The position numbers and the translations under genes were made by a program. The notes beneath the pieces were generated by a model. It made no database searches, was not told the origin of the DNA, and worked only from the letters and a program-made list of their open reading frames with translations. This document shows, in pieces, positions 18,402-28,767 of a DNA stretch of 64,000 nt; the first letter of the stretch is position 1; the number at the start of each line of letters is the position of its first letter. Origin of the DNA: Sphingobacterium siyangense (GTDB lineage: Bacteria; Bacteroidota; Bacteroidia; Sphingobacteriales; Sphingobacteriaceae); NCBI RefSeq assembly GCF_007830445.1, contig NZ_VLKR01000029.1, positions 1 through 64,000 of the forward strand, given 5' to 3'.

Positions 18402-18929
18402 ATGCAGAAAGAAGAAGTATTGTTTAAGACACACTATAATGGACTTTGCCATTTTGCTTGGAAGATTGTGGGTGACCTTTCTCTAGCAGAAGATCTGGTA
18501 CAAGACTCTTTTATTGCTTATTTCAAAAATACTGATCATGTCAGTGATAATGAGATTGCAATAAAGAACTATCTCTATAGTTCTGTGCGTTTCGCTTGTT
18601 ATAATCATATCCGTCATGAAAAGGTCCGTCAAAAATATTGGAATGTTGTAGGTTTTACCGAAGAAGATAATACTGCGCTTGAATTGAATATGATTCACAG
18701 TGAGGTCATTCAGGAAATATATAAAATTATTGAGGAAATGCCTTTCGCCTGTCAACAAGTTTTTCGGCTTGGTTATCTTGAAGGTTTATCCAATCTTGAA
18801 ATTACACGGGAGCTGCAAATTAGTATCAATACTGTAAAAACACAAAAGCAACGAGGCATGAAAATGTTGCTCAAACGTTTGAATCCCGAGTTTATACCCC
18901 TTATTATATTTTTGTTAAAAAATATTTAA
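18402..18929 (+). CDS. FecI-type ECF RNA polymerase sigma factor
   Basis: The 175-residue ECF sigma factor shows a region 2 (LAEDLVQDSFIAYFKN, then NYLYSSVRFACYNHIRHEK) and a region 4 helix-turn-helix (GYLEGLSNLEITRELQISI, NTVKTQKQRGMKMLLKRL). In Bacteroidota such factors are held by a FecR anti-sigma protein and released by signal from an STN-domain SusC. The fecR and susC genes follow in exactly that order, so it probably drives the operon from 20.3 kb on. Confidence 0.93.
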   Translation: MQKEEVLFKTHYNGLCHFAWKIVGDLSLAEDLVQDSFIAYFKNTDHVSDNEIAIKNYLYSSVRFACYNHIRHEKVRQKYWNVVGFTEEDNTALELNMIHSEVIQEIYKIIEEMPFACQQVFRLGYLEGLSNLEITRELQISINTVKTQKQRGMKMLLKRLNPEFIPLIIFLLKNI

Positions 18930-18975
18930 ATTCTTGTCACCCTTTTCTTCGTCTTAAGTTTCTTTATGGTAATTG

Positions 18976-20133
18976 ATGAAAGAAAACACAAGACATATCA
19001 CTGATTTAATACAGAAATTCCTTTGTGGTCAATTGACAGCAGAGGAACAAGTGCAGCTTGATGAATGGCTCAATGCCAGTTCACAAAATAAGCAGCTTTT
19101 AGAGTCCTTCCGAAAAGCGGAAAATATAGCAGAAGATTTAGCCGTTATTCGGCAGTTGGATGTAAATCAAGCATGGGAGCGGTTGAAAAGTAAAGAATCT
19201 AACAGCGCGAGATCTTTTCGGAAATGGTCCTTAAGCATTGCAGCATCTATTGTATTCTTGTTAGGTGGTTTTCTATTATGGAAAGGTGATTTTACCTCAT
19301 TCTTTTCGGGTGATAAAAGTGTAATAGTTTCAAAAAAGCAAGATATTGCTCCGGCAACAAGTGGTGCAGTATTAGTCTTGGCTGATGGCTCCAGGCTCTC
19401 TTTGAATAGTGATTCCACTAAAACCTTGACTAAAAACAATAATCTAATCGGTAATAGCAATGAGCTGATCGTTAAGCAAACAGATCAAGCGATCCCATTG
19501 CAGTATAATTCTTTGATTGTGCCAAAAGCAAGTTTCTATAAGATGACTTTGGCTGATGGCACAAAAGTTTGGGTAAATGCGCTATCTCAATTGAAATTTC
19601 CTGCGCAGTTTTCACCGAAAGAACGTAGAGTCTTTTTGGATGGAGAAGCCTATTTCGAAGTTACCCCCAAGTCAGATCAACCTTTCATTGTGGAATCGAA
19701 AGGTAATGAAATTAAAGTGCTCGGAACGCATTTTAATATTAATTCTTATTCGGATCATGTTCGAACAACTTTAGCAGAGGGGAGAGTGGAGGTACGTCAA
19801 AATGATCAACGGGTAGAATTATTTCCTGGTGAATATGCTTCTTCTTTTAAAGACAACTTAGTTAAGGGAAAAGCAGATCTGGCCCATGATCTTGCTTGGC
19901 ACAACAATGAATTTTATTTCAAAAAGGAAACGATAACGAATATAGCACATCAATTATCACGTTGGTATGATCTAGATGTTACCTTCCGAGGTGATGTGCA
20001 GCTGGACAAAGAGTATACCGGAAGTATCGAGCGTGATGTAAAATTGTCTCAAGTATTGGAGATGTTATCCTATGTCAGTAACCTAAAATTTGAAGTAGAA
20101 GGTAATAAATTGATTATTGCTACCAAAAGTTAA
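18976..20133 (+). CDS. FecR-family anti-sigma factor
   Basis: The 385-residue inner-membrane regulator has a cytoplasmic anti-sigma segment (residues about 1-80, LDEWLNASSQNKQLLESF) and one transmembrane helix near residues 85-105 (LSIAASIVFLLGGFLLW). The periplasmic FecR domain follows (VPKASFYKMTLADGTKVWVN; GEAYFEVTPKSDQPFIVES; VLGTHFNINSY), with a C-terminal domain of the DUF4974 type (LSRWYDLDVTF...LEMLSYVSNLKFEVEGNKLII). TTG 18973 is in frame, but ATG 18976 is the likelier start. It receives the signal from the STN domain of the SusC encoded next. Confidence 0.93.
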   Translation: MKENTRHITDLIQKFLCGQLTAEEQVQLDEWLNASSQNKQLLESFRKAENIAEDLAVIRQLDVNQAWERLKSKESNSARSFRKWSLSIAASIVFLLGGFLLWKGDFTSFFSGDKSVIVSKKQDIAPATSGAVLVLADGSRLSLNSDSTKTLTKNNNLIGNSNELIVKQTDQAIPLQYNSLIVPKASFYKMTLADGTKVWVNALSQLKFPAQFSPKERRVFLDGEAYFEVTPKSDQPFIVESKGNEIKVLGTHFNINSYSDHVRTTLAEGRVEVRQNDQRVELFPGEYASSFKDNLVKGKADLAHDLAWHNNEFYFKKETITNIAHQLSRWYDLDVTFRGDVQLDKEYTGSIERDVKLSQVLEMLSYVSNLKFEVEGNKLIIATKS

Positions 20134-20209
20134 GGACTAACAATTTATAAAAAGAAAATAGCGCGCCTATGATAAAATAATACATCAACAACAATGACCT
20201 AAAAAAAGA

Positions 20210-20237
20210 GAACAGGAATGTTGCAGCATCCCTGTTC
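20210..20237. promoter_or_regulatory. Stem-loop in the fecR-susC gap
   Basis: GAACAGG (20210-20216) pairs with CCTGTTC (20231-20237), with ATG/CAT pairing inside after one mismatch. A run of seven As precedes it, so it resembles a terminator for minus-strand transcription, although no minus-strand gene is known here. On the plus strand it lies in the 179-base leader of susC, where an ECF promoter would also be expected. Confidence 0.45.
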
Positions 20238-20312
20238 AGAAAAAGATGTGATCATCAGGTCCTAAATCTAAAATGAACAATTAAATCCCAATTAACCACA
20301 AAGTGTAAATGT

Positions 20313-23300
20313 ATGAATAACTTACCACTTAGCAAAAGGTGGTCCTTGATCCCTCAAGACCCACGATTTTGCAAACCATTACGTATTATGAAAATTAGTA
20401 CATGTCTTCTATTCGCATTTGTGACGGGTGTGCACGCTAAGAGCACGGCACAAAAAGTCACGTTGAATATGAAAAATGCCCGTATTGAAGAAGCGTTGTC
20501 TGCTATCTCCAAGCAGTCCCATCTACGTGTGTTGTATAGTGAAAACTTGAATACTAAGGCTCGGATTTCGGTGAACGTTAAGAATGCGTCCGTTGAGGAA
20601 GCACTGAATGCTGTTCTGAAAAGCAATAATATTGAATACAAAATTATTGCTAATACCATTTCGGTCAATAGTAATGTAAAGAACGTCAATTTAACGCTTC
20701 CTGAAGAAGTCCAACAGCAGTCCATCAATGGAACGGTCAAAGATAAAGACGGAAAAGGGTTGAGCGGGGCTACAGTAACAGTCAAAGGAACATCTGTTTC
20801 TACCCAAACGGATGAACAAGGACGTTTTAAGATCAATGCTCCTTTAACTTCTACTTTGGTTGTCCGATATATAGGTTATGCCGGAGGTGAAATTGCTGTA
20901 GAGGGACGTGCTATTGTCCCTATTATATTAAAGCCTCTGGATAATCAGTTAGATGTCGTTGATGTCGTTTCGACGGGATATCAAAATATTGACCGTAAGT
21001 TGTTTACTGGTGCGACATCAAAGATCAATGCGAAAGATGCCGAACGTAACGGTGTGCCAGATATTACTAGAATGCTAGAAGGACAGGCGGCTGGTGTATC
21101 CGTTCAAAACGTTTCCGGCACTTTTGGAGCTGCTCCAAAAGTGCGGGTCCGTGGAGCAACATCTCTTTCAGGAGATAATAAACCATTGTGGGTTGTAGAT
21201 GGCATTATTCTAGAAGATGTAGTCAATATTTCTAATGAGGCACTTTCCACAGGTGATGCAAATACATTGATAGGATCTTCGGTGGCGGGCTTGAACCCTG
21301 ATGATATTCAGGATTTTACAATACTCAAGGACGCTGCGGCGACTGCTATGTATGGGGCGCGAGCAATGAATGGTGTTATCGTCGTCAATACCAAAAAGGG
21401 ACGAAATACAGATGGTCAGCCACGTGTAAGTTACACTGGAAACTTTACGACTTATTTGAAACCAAATTATTCCCAATTTGACATTATGAATTCAGCAGAT
21501 CAGATGTCAGTTATTTTGGAACTTCAAAACAAAGGCTATTATACCCATAGTGGTTCTTCAAGAGGTAAAGATGGTGGTGTTTTTTATAAAATGTACAATC
21601 AGTTATATGATTATGATCCCTTAACAGATACTTATAAATTAAAAAATACGCAAGAAGATCGATTAAATTTTTTATCTCGATATGCAAATGCCAATACAGA
21701 TTGGTTTGATTTGTTATTCAAGAATTCATTATTGCAGGAACATTCTGTGAGCGTAAATTCAGGGACGGAGAAAGCCCAATCCTATTTTTCAACTTCGTTG
21801 ATGAAGGATAATGGAATGACGCTCGGTGATAACGTTAGTCGTTATACAGCCAACTTTCGTAATAATTTTAAGTTCTCGGATAAATTATCCGCTGAATTTT
21901 TGGTTACTGGTTCGATTCGTGATCAACGTTCTCCCGGAACATTGACACGTCAATCCGATCCTGTATATGGATCTTATAGTAGAGACTTCGATATTAATCC
22001 TTATTCCTATTCCTTAAACACAAGCCGTATGATGACGGCCTATGATGAAAACGGAGAATTGGAATATTTTGTTAGGAATTATGCGCCGTTCAATATTTTC
22101 AACGAACTGGAGAAAAATTATTTAAAGTTGAATATGTTGGATTTGAAAGTTCAGGGAGGTATCAAATATAAAATTATCCCGCAATTGACTTATTCCGCAG
22201 ATGGAGCCTATAGGTATGCTAATTCGACACGGCAGCATTATATTTTGGAAGGATCTAATATGGCGGAAGCTTTCCGAGCCGATTATGATGCGACAATAGC
22301 CAACGGAAATATTAATTTGTACAAGGATCCGGATGATCCCAATAGCTTACCGGTTGTTGTTCTTCCCGACGGTGGTTTTTTTAATACCACTACTAATAAC
22401 ATCAAAAATTATTACTTCAGACAGAACCTAGAGTATGATGATACATTTAGTGATATCCATCGTTTAAATATCTTTGGATCTATGGAAGTCCGATATACGG
22501 ATCGGCAAAATTCAAATTACGAAGGGATTGGTTATCAGTATGAAAACGGTGGGCTGGTCAATCCGAATTACCGTTATTTCAAGAAAATGATCGAAGGAGG
22601 AGATCCCTATTTCGGTATGGATTATAATTATGACCGATTTGCAGCATTTATGTTACGAGCCGCTTATTCATATAAAGGAAAGTATAGTGTAAATGCCACA
22701 GGGCGATATGACGGATCAAACAAAATGGGAAAATCGAATGTTGCACGTTGGTTACCAACTTGGAACGTGTCAGGCGCATGGCACATTGATCAGGAAAAGT
22801 TTTTTGAGAATATATCCCATATTGTTTCAGGTGCAGCCATACGCGGTACTTATGGGTTAACAGCAAGTATGGGTAATGTTGCGAACTCTGCCCCTGTTTA
22901 TTACAATCAGATCACCTATCGTCCGTATGAAAGTGAAAAAGAAGCGGGTGTTTATATTTCTGGATTAAAGAACTCTGAATTGACGTGGGAGAAAATGTAT
23001 GAACTTAATATCGGAACTGATCTTTCCCTATTCAATAAACTTGATATTACATTTGATTGGTATAAAAGAAATCAATTTGATTTGATTGGTCAGATTCTGA
23101 CTTCAGGTATTGGTGGTCAGTATCGTAAGAATGCCAATTACGCGGATATGAAGGCTCACGGTGTCGAATTGACAGTAGCAGGTAATATCTTAAAGCGTAC
23201 AGATGGATTTAATTGGAGGTCATCCTTTAATTTTGGCTACAACAAAAACGAAATTACACGCTTAGAAGTAAATCCGAATATATGGAATATGGTTCGAGCA

Positions 23301-24014
23301 GAGGGAGGCCAGATGGTTGGCGGCCCACAACGCGGATTGTACTCTATTACATTCGACGGTTTAGATCCGCAATATGGCTATCCTACTTTTATCGGAACAA
23401 GTGGTAAAAAAACTACTTATGTGAGATTACAGGATGAAGTAGTGGACTATCTGACTTATCATGGTCCAGTAGATCCTACGCTGACAGGAGGTTTTTATAA
23501 TAGATTCGAATACAAAAATTTCAGCTTATCAGCACTATTTACATTTGCGACGGGTAATTATGTTCGTAAGCAACCCGCATTTTCGGCATCTTACTCAGAC
23601 ATGTACTCAATGTCGAAAAATATGTATAACAGATGGATGATACCCGGAGATGAAAAGATTACCAATATTCCGTCCCTAATCGATCCGTTGACAGTAACGA
23701 ATGATGTGAAAGATGAGAACGGAGCGAATGTAAATGCGGTTTATCCTTACAATGCCTACAATTATTCAACAGAAAATGTGGCAAAAGGTGACTTTATTCG
23801 TCTGAAAAATGTGTCATTTTCATATACATTACCTAAATCTTTTGTAACGAAATACAAATTTTCAAGTGCCCAGATATCTGTGGTAGGTAATAATATCGCA
23901 TTACTGTACTCAGATAAAAAATTAAACGGTGCTGATCCGGAGTTTTTCAACAATGGTGGTGTGGCAATGCCCATCCCTAAGCAATACACAATATCTCTTA
24001 AGTTAGGATTTTAA
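20313..24014 (+). CDS. SusC-type TonB-dependent transporter with STN signalling domain
   Basis: This 1,233-residue outer-membrane transporter has a long N-terminal segment with the signal sequence (ISTCLLFAFVTGVHAKSTAQ). An STN domain follows at about residues 47-115 (NARIEEALSAISKQSHLRVL; VEEALNAVLKSNNIEYKI), then a carboxypeptidase-regulatory-like domain (residues about 135-210), a plug (LWVVDGIILEDV; FTILKDAAATAMYGARAMNG) and the barrel ending KQYTISLKLGF. The STN domain links it to the FecR/sigma pair upstream, giving substrate-induced expression. The frame is intact, unlike the first and last SusC genes of the window. susD follows within 12 bases. Confidence 0.95.
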   Translation: MNNLPLSKRWSLIPQDPRFCKPLRIMKISTCLLFAFVTGVHAKSTAQKVTLNMKNARIEEALSAISKQSHLRVLYSENLNTKARISVNVKNASVEEALNAVLKSNNIEYKIIANTISVNSNVKNVNLTLPEEVQQQSINGTVKDKDGKGLSGATVTVKGTSVSTQTDEQGRFKINAPLTSTLVVRYIGYAGGEIAVEGRAIVPIILKPLDNQLDVVDVVSTGYQNIDRKLFTGATSKINAKDAERNGVPDITRMLEGQAAGVSVQNVSGTFGAAPKVRVRGATSLSGDNKPLWVVDGIILEDVVNISNEALSTGDANTLIGSSVAGLNPDDIQDFTILKDAAATAMYGARAMNGVIVVNTKKGRNTDGQPRVSYTGNFTTYLKPNYSQFDIMNSADQMSVILELQNKGYYTHSGSSRGKDGGVFYKMYNQLYDYDPLTDTYKLKNTQEDRLNFLSRYANANTDWFDLLFKNSLLQEHSVSVNSGTEKAQSYFSTSLMKDNGMTLGDNVSRYTANFRNNFKFSDKLSAEFLVTGSIRDQRSPGTLTRQSDPVYGSYSRDFDINPYSYSLNTSRMMTAYDENGELEYFVRNYAPFNIFNELEKNYLKLNMLDLKVQGGIKYKIIPQLTYSADGAYRYANSTRQHYILEGSNMAEAFRADYDATIANGNINLYKDPDDPNSLPVVVLPDGGFFNTTTNNIKNYYFRQNLEYDDTFSDIHRLNIFGSMEVRYTDRQNSNYEGIGYQYENGGLVNPNYRYFKKMIEGGDPYFGMDYNYDRFAAFMLRAAYSYKGKYSVNATGRYDGSNKMGKSNVARWLPTWNVSGAWHIDQEKFFENISHIVSGAAIRGTYGLTASMGNVANSAPVYYNQITYRPYESEKEAGVYISGLKNSELTWEKMYELNIGTDLSLFNKLDITFDWYKRNQFDLIGQILTSGIGGQYRKNANYADMKAHGVELTVAGNILKRTDGFNWRSSFNFGYNKNEITRLEVNPNIWNMVRAEGGQMVGGPQRGLYSITFDGLDPQYGYPTFIGTSGKKTTYVRLQDEVVDYLTYHGPVDPTLTGGFYNRFEYKNFSLSALFTFATGNYVRKQPAFSASYSDMYSMSKNMYNRWMIPGDEKITNIPSLIDPLTVTNDVKDENGANVNAVYPYNAYNYSTENVAKGDFIRLKNVSFSYTLPKSFVTKYKFSSAQISVVGNNIALLYSDKKLNGADPEFFNNGGVAMPIPKQYTISLKLGF

Positions 24015-24025
24015 TAGTGATAAAA

Positions 24026-25513
24026 ATGAAAAAGAACAAACATTATATAAAACGAGCCCTTTTGTTGACAATGGGATGTCTATTATTTAGCTCGTGTAAT
24101 AAGTTTTTGGATGAAAATCCCGATATGCGAACAGAAATTAATACAGTCGACAAAGTAGCTCAATTGTTGGTTTCGGCGTATCCTGGCTACAGCTATTTTT
24201 TTACGGAATCTGCAACGGACAATTTCGAAGATAAGGGGCCAGGACAAGGATCACATTTGAATCAGCCTATGATTGATTTGTATTTATGGAAGGACCCCGA
24301 TGGTTCTGGAAACAGTACGCCCGTACAATACTGGAACGGTTGCTATGAGGCGATTGCTGCAGCAAATCAGGCATTGGAATCAATCGAAGAAGGTGGTTTT
24401 AAACCTGAGAAGATCAATCAATATAAGGGAGAAGCTTTAGTTGCTCGAGCATATTCACATTTTATGCTGGTAACGTTGTTTTCAAAAGCTTACGAGATCA
24501 ATGGTAATAATGAAAGCCCCGGAATTCCTTATGTCACGAAACCTGAAACGATTGTTATGGGGCAATATGAACGGGAAACTGTAGCTGCCACATATGCTAA
24601 AATAGAAAAGGATTTGGAAGAAGGTTTACCATTGTTGGCGGGCGGGGTATGGCAAGTTCCTAAATATCATTTTAACCCACAGGCTGCTCATGCTTTCGCC
24701 GCGCGTTTCTATTTATTTAAAGGAGATTGGGATAAGGTTATTACACATGTCTCAGCAATCTTTCCGGACAATAATTTTTACGATAATATCAGACAATATG
24801 CTGGTAATCTTTACAATTTGTCCTATGCTGAACATAGTCAAGAATATACAAAAGCTGAAAAGCCATTTAATTTATTGTTGGCCAATTGTTATTCTACTTA
24901 TCATCGGGATAGTGGATTTGGAAAATGTTTATATGGATTCGGAGAACAAAAGAAAAATGAATGGGCGGGAAATACACCTTTCGGTCCAGCATTTAGAAAC
25001 CGACTAGGAAGTTGGGGAGCCCCACACTATACACCCAATAAGTACAAAGAATATTTTCATTACTCTAATGTGGCCGCAGGGATTGGGTACCCGTATATCA
25101 TGATGCCACTGTTTACGACTGATGAAGCGCTGGCCAACCGGGCTGAAGCCTATATCCAAAAAGGTGACTATACTAATGCGATCAATGATTTAAACGTGAT
25201 CGGTCGTTCCCGGATTGTTAATTTCAATGTTACAAGTAATGGATTGACGTTAGATAAAGCAAAAACCTTCACAGGTCTGGAGGATGATAAAAGTGCGATG
25301 CTTGCATCTTTACTTGATATCAAAAAGAAAATGTTTTTATTGGAAGGTATTCGCTGGATGGATATCCTTCGCCATAAAATTACTGTGAAGCACAATTTAA
25401 TTGCGGCAGATGGTACGGAAACTTATGTTGAATTAAAGCCGGAAGACAACCACCGTCTGTTTCAGATTCCACAGCAAGCTACTTTGGCTGGTATTGAGTT
25501 AAATCCTAGATAA
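24026..25513 (+). CDS. SusD/RagB-family surface lipoprotein
   Basis: The 495-residue SusD-like partner of the upstream SusC has lipobox LLFSSC near residue 23, followed by NKFLDENPDMRTEI, the common SusD start. TPR-like helices (YKGEALVARAYSHFMLVTLF; ALANRAEAYIQKGDYTNAINDL) and the family end PQQATLAGIELNPR are present. A GTG nine bases upstream is in frame; ATG 24026 gives MKKNKHYIKR and a proper signal peptide. The gap to the next gene is only 5 bases. Confidence 0.94.
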   Translation: MKKNKHYIKRALLLTMGCLLFSSCNKFLDENPDMRTEINTVDKVAQLLVSAYPGYSYFFTESATDNFEDKGPGQGSHLNQPMIDLYLWKDPDGSGNSTPVQYWNGCYEAIAAANQALESIEEGGFKPEKINQYKGEALVARAYSHFMLVTLFSKAYEINGNNESPGIPYVTKPETIVMGQYERETVAATYAKIEKDLEEGLPLLAGGVWQVPKYHFNPQAAHAFAARFYLFKGDWDKVITHVSAIFPDNNFYDNIRQYAGNLYNLSYAEHSQEYTKAEKPFNLLLANCYSTYHRDSGFGKCLYGFGEQKKNEWAGNTPFGPAFRNRLGSWGAPHYTPNKYKEYFHYSNVAAGIGYPYIMMPLFTTDEALANRAEAYIQKGDYTNAINDLNVIGRSRIVNFNVTSNGLTLDKAKTFTGLEDDKSAMLASLLDIKKKMFLLEGIRWMDILRHKITVKHNLIAADGTETYVELKPEDNHRLFQIPQQATLAGIELNPR

Positions 25514-25518
25514 TAGTT

Positions 25519-26910
25519 ATGAAAAAGAAAAGTATCTTAATAAAAACAGTTTGTGCGATTTTATGTATCCCAGCTTTTCAATCTTGTCGGAAGGACGAGA
25601 CGTTGCATGTGGATTTGGCACAATATAATATTGATTCACCGGTCAAATCTGAGTTGGATAATTGGATAACATCGAGTTTGACCAATCCTTATAATATCGA
25701 ACTGGTCTATCGTTTTGACAGGAACGAAACTGATCCTGCCAGAAATATATCGCCGATTGAACTTGACCGAGTAAAGCCCACTGCTGAGGCTATTTTAAAT
25801 ACCTATATAAAGGTTTACGAAAAGGTGGCAGGCCCGACATTCATTAAAACGTATACACCGAAGCAGTTTGTACTTTATGGCTCTCCATCTTACAATACAA
25901 ATGGCAGTATTACTTTGGGAACTGCGGAAGGTGGACGAAAGGTTGTCCTGTATGAATTGAACGAGTTGGATTTTAACAATTCGTCTGATATCAGAAGAAA
26001 AATGCGAACCATTCATCATGAATTTACGCATATTATCAACCAGATGATTGCTATACCACCGTCTTTTGAGCAGGTTACCAAAGCAGACTATGAGGCCGAT
26101 TGGACTAATACGACGACTAACCCGGAGTCGATATCAAGATCGCTTGGTTTTATTTCCCGATATGCCAGAAGTGCCTATACGGAGGATTTTGCTGAAGTAG
26201 TTGCGCATCTTATTGTGGAAGGGCAAATGTATTATGACGATTATGCAAAAGCTTCCGGTGCCGATGCGTACGCAAAATTAAAGCGTAAAGAGGCACTTGT
26301 CGTCGATTACTTTAAGGAGTTTTACAATATCGATTTTAGAGCGTTGCAACAGGAGTTTGCCCGGGTGGTGATAGATCAGTATAACGAGAAGGACGCATTC
26401 TCGTTGGGATACTGGATGCGTAAAGGTACCTTGGTCTCAGGTATAAAAGTAGATCCTCTAGCTATATACAATTCAAAATACCAGACATCTACAGCCTTTA
26501 ACAGTATTTATGAAGCCGTTAAATCAGGTATTGCAGCTGTAGGAGGAGCGAATAGAAGACTAGATAATATCGAATTCAAATTTTCTTCTGGAAATCAGAT
26601 GGAGCTTGTTGTACAATACACCAATACTGCCAATACCACTTATTATGCTAATTATTCATATACCTATGCAATCAACGCTGCTAACGAGATGACGCTTACT
26701 AAAGTTGCTCAGCGTGGAACTGATGGTGTTTATGGGAATGCAGGGGTGATAGGCGCGGGGGTGACCGTACTACAGAATTATCTGACCTCGAATACCTTTG
26801 TGGTAGACTGGATCCATCACGATGTGGAGGCTGCTGATTTTATGACTTTTGGTGGTTTTTATGTAAAAGGAGCCCCGGATAATTATGTTTTTGGTGTTAT
26901 TAATAAGTAA
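25519..26910 (+). CDS. Zinc-dependent metallohydrolase lipoprotein linked to SusC/D
   Basis: The 463-residue lipoprotein (lipobox PAFQSC, Cys23) carries HEFTH at residues 167-171 (HExxH zinc motif), and a downstream ED..E cluster (TEDFAEVVAHL, about residue 222) could supply the third ligand. It resembles the family described as substrate-import-associated zinc metallohydrolase lipoproteins, which are encoded beside SusC/SusD pairs. It probably processes a peptide or protein ligand at the cell surface before import. The C-terminal third resembles neither catalytic part and may be a binding domain. Confidence 0.85.
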   Translation: MKKKSILIKTVCAILCIPAFQSCRKDETLHVDLAQYNIDSPVKSELDNWITSSLTNPYNIELVYRFDRNETDPARNISPIELDRVKPTAEAILNTYIKVYEKVAGPTFIKTYTPKQFVLYGSPSYNTNGSITLGTAEGGRKVVLYELNELDFNNSSDIRRKMRTIHHEFTHIINQMIAIPPSFEQVTKADYEADWTNTTTNPESISRSLGFISRYARSAYTEDFAEVVAHLIVEGQMYYDDYAKASGADAYAKLKRKEALVVDYFKEFYNIDFRALQQEFARVVIDQYNEKDAFSLGYWMRKGTLVSGIKVDPLAIYNSKYQTSTAFNSIYEAVKSGIAAVGGANRRLDNIEFKFSSGNQMELVVQYTNTANTTYYANYSYTYAINAANEMTLTKVAQRGTDGVYGNAGVIGAGVTVLQNYLTSNTFVVDWIHHDVEAADFMTFGGFYVKGAPDNYVFGVINK

Positions 26911-26913
26911 TAG

Positions 26914-28233
26914 ATGATGAAAAGGTTTTTAATATTATTTATAGCCGTATGGGCACTGACTTCCTGTAGAAAAACTGAAGTGCAGGAATTGTTTGATGCT
27001 TCTCCCGAAGCAAGAGCAGGAGAACGATTGGCTGAATTGCAGGATAAGCTGGTCTCAGGTGTAAACGGATGGAAAGGTGTACTGACTACCTCTTTGGGAG
27101 GAGGATATTCTTTCTATGTAAAGTTTAATGAAGATAATACAATACAAATGCTTTCTGATATTAACAGTACAACCTCAGGAACAATGAAAGCATCAACGTA
27201 TAGAACAAAATGGGTGATGGATGCCTCATTGATTTTCGATACGTATAATTATATCTCACTGTTAAGTGATCCTGGTGCTAAAGTGCTCGGAGCAACTGCT
27301 GCCAATGGTTTACAGAGTGATGTAGAATTTGAGTATGTGCGTTCGAGCCAGGACTCCGTTTTTTTGAAAGGAAAGCGATATAAAAATAATTTTGTATTGA
27401 CTAGGTTGTCAGAAGATGAAGAACAGACTTTTATCAACTCATATACTTCAGTAATATCAGATAATACGTCATTGATTTCTGCAATTAAATTTCCATATAT
27501 CCAACTCGATGGTATTCAAAACAAGATTAGTTTTGTCGTTGATAACAATTCTAAGAAAGTTAGTGCAGAATTTATGGGTAGTGATGGAGAAGTAAATTCA
27601 CTTGTAGGAAAATTTGGTTTTGACATATATGGATTCACTTTTCCAATTGCCATGCAGGTGGGAACTTCTAATTTTATCAATGGAGTTATAAAAGATAATA
27701 AGTTATTATTAATTGATGTAGAAGGCAAACAAACAGAAGTTAAGAGTAACGATGTCCCTATCCTACCGATCCTAACGACTTTCGGCTACAACAAAGCAAA
27801 TAAAAGAATTACTTCAGACGCAATTCCCGGCGTTACTGCGAATGTTCATATTTTTAATAAAGTAAGAGAGCTATTTACAGCTTCTGGGCGTAATATTACT
27901 TCAATGTATTTTGCATTTACAAATAGTACGACAGCAATTTTCTATATAGGATATAATTCGGGAGCATCAGCATTTGTAGCTTCTGCTAGTTATCAATATA
28001 CGCAAGATGGAAATAAACTTAAATTAAAGAGAATTGGTATTGACGGTGGAAATAATTGGAATACTAGAGCGGTTCAGGTTGCACCTGTTGATAATTTGTT
28101 TGGCACGGGCGATGAAAGAGAATTTCTTATTGACTGGGTTTCAAGTCAGAATGCGACTATAGTCTATCCTATTGCAGGAATAATATCAGCTTCTAATCCA
28201 TTGAATATGTTATATGGTAAACTAGGAAATTAG
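26914..28233 (+). CDS. DUF4302-type lipoprotein
   Basis: The 439-residue lipoprotein has lipobox WALTSC near residue 18. The mature start (LFDASPEARAGERLAELQDKL) and the pattern GWKGVLTTSLGGGYSFYVKFNEDNTIQMLSD fit DUF4302, a family regularly encoded after the SusD-linked zinc hydrolase. Its function is unknown and a surface-exposed binding role is inferred. It lies 3 bases after the hydrolase gene, and a strong terminator follows, so this is the last gene of the uptake operon. Confidence 0.8.
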   Translation: MMKRFLILFIAVWALTSCRKTEVQELFDASPEARAGERLAELQDKLVSGVNGWKGVLTTSLGGGYSFYVKFNEDNTIQMLSDINSTTSGTMKASTYRTKWVMDASLIFDTYNYISLLSDPGAKVLGATAANGLQSDVEFEYVRSSQDSVFLKGKRYKNNFVLTRLSEDEEQTFINSYTSVISDNTSLISAIKFPYIQLDGIQNKISFVVDNNSKKVSAEFMGSDGEVNSLVGKFGFDIYGFTFPIAMQVGTSNFINGVIKDNKLLLIDVEGKQTEVKSNDVPILPILTTFGYNKANKRITSDAIPGVTANVHIFNKVRELFTASGRNITSMYFAFTNSTTAIFYIGYNSGASAFVASASYQYTQDGNKLKLKRIGIDGGNNWNTRAVQVAPVDNLFGTGDEREFLIDWVSSQNATIVYPIAGIISASNPLNMLYGKLGN

Positions 28234-28252
28234 TTTATATAATAATCTTTAG

Positions 28253-28290
28253 AAACGGTCATCAGAATAGAAGTTGACGATGACCGTTTT
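28253..28290 (+). terminator. Terminator of the SusC/D-hydrolase-DUF4302 operon
   Basis: AAACGGTCATC (28253-28263) pairs perfectly with GATGACCGTTT (28279-28289) around a 15-base loop and is followed by further Ts. Confidence 0.92.
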
Positions 28291-28326
28291 TAACGTCATT
28301 TTTTAACCATTTAATAAAATTTTTTT

Positions 28327-28767
28327 ATGAAAAAAGTAATCTTAATTTTAATGTTGGCAATAGGAACCTTTTTCGGTGTGAAGGGCCAGACAACACCTGG
28401 TTCAGGTTCTATTAACGATATTTTGATCGCGTTTGATAGTGAGGGGAAAACAGGGGAATTGTATTTCGATAAAGATACTCAATTGTTTCAAGGAGGATGG
28501 ATATCCTATTCTATACCTAATGGGGGAGGATTATATTATATGCTTCCCGTCAATTCAGTTTCGGGGCAGTTAGTTGGAAGTATATCAGGCCCAATACAGG
28601 AAAATTTAGAGTTCCCTTTACCTGGGCAGCCTCTGCCGACAGAACTGGCCCTTGAAACATCTACTTTTTCACATTTTGAAGGAACAATCTACTACGGACA
28701 AGGTTCCGAATGGGGAAACTTAGTTTTAAATAATTGGAATAATGGCGTCTTAACAGCTGTGAATTAA
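28327..28767 (+). CDS. Secreted protein of unknown function
   Basis: The 146-residue product has a signal peptide (ILMLAIGTFFGVKGQ). The mature part is rich in Gly, aromatic residues and Asn (FQGGWISYSIPNGGGLYYML; YYGQGSEWGNLVLNNWNNG) and has no cysteines or recognisable catalytic motif. Its composition suggests a small beta-rich extracellular protein. It sits just after the terminator of the uptake operon, and its role there is unknown. I do not recognise a family. Confidence 0.65.
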   Translation: MKKVILILMLAIGTFFGVKGQTTPGSGSINDILIAFDSEGKTGELYFDKDTQLFQGGWISYSIPNGGGLYYMLPVNSVSGQLVGSISGPIQENLEFPLPGQPLPTELALETSTFSHFEGTIYYGQGSEWGNLVLNNWNNGVLTAVN

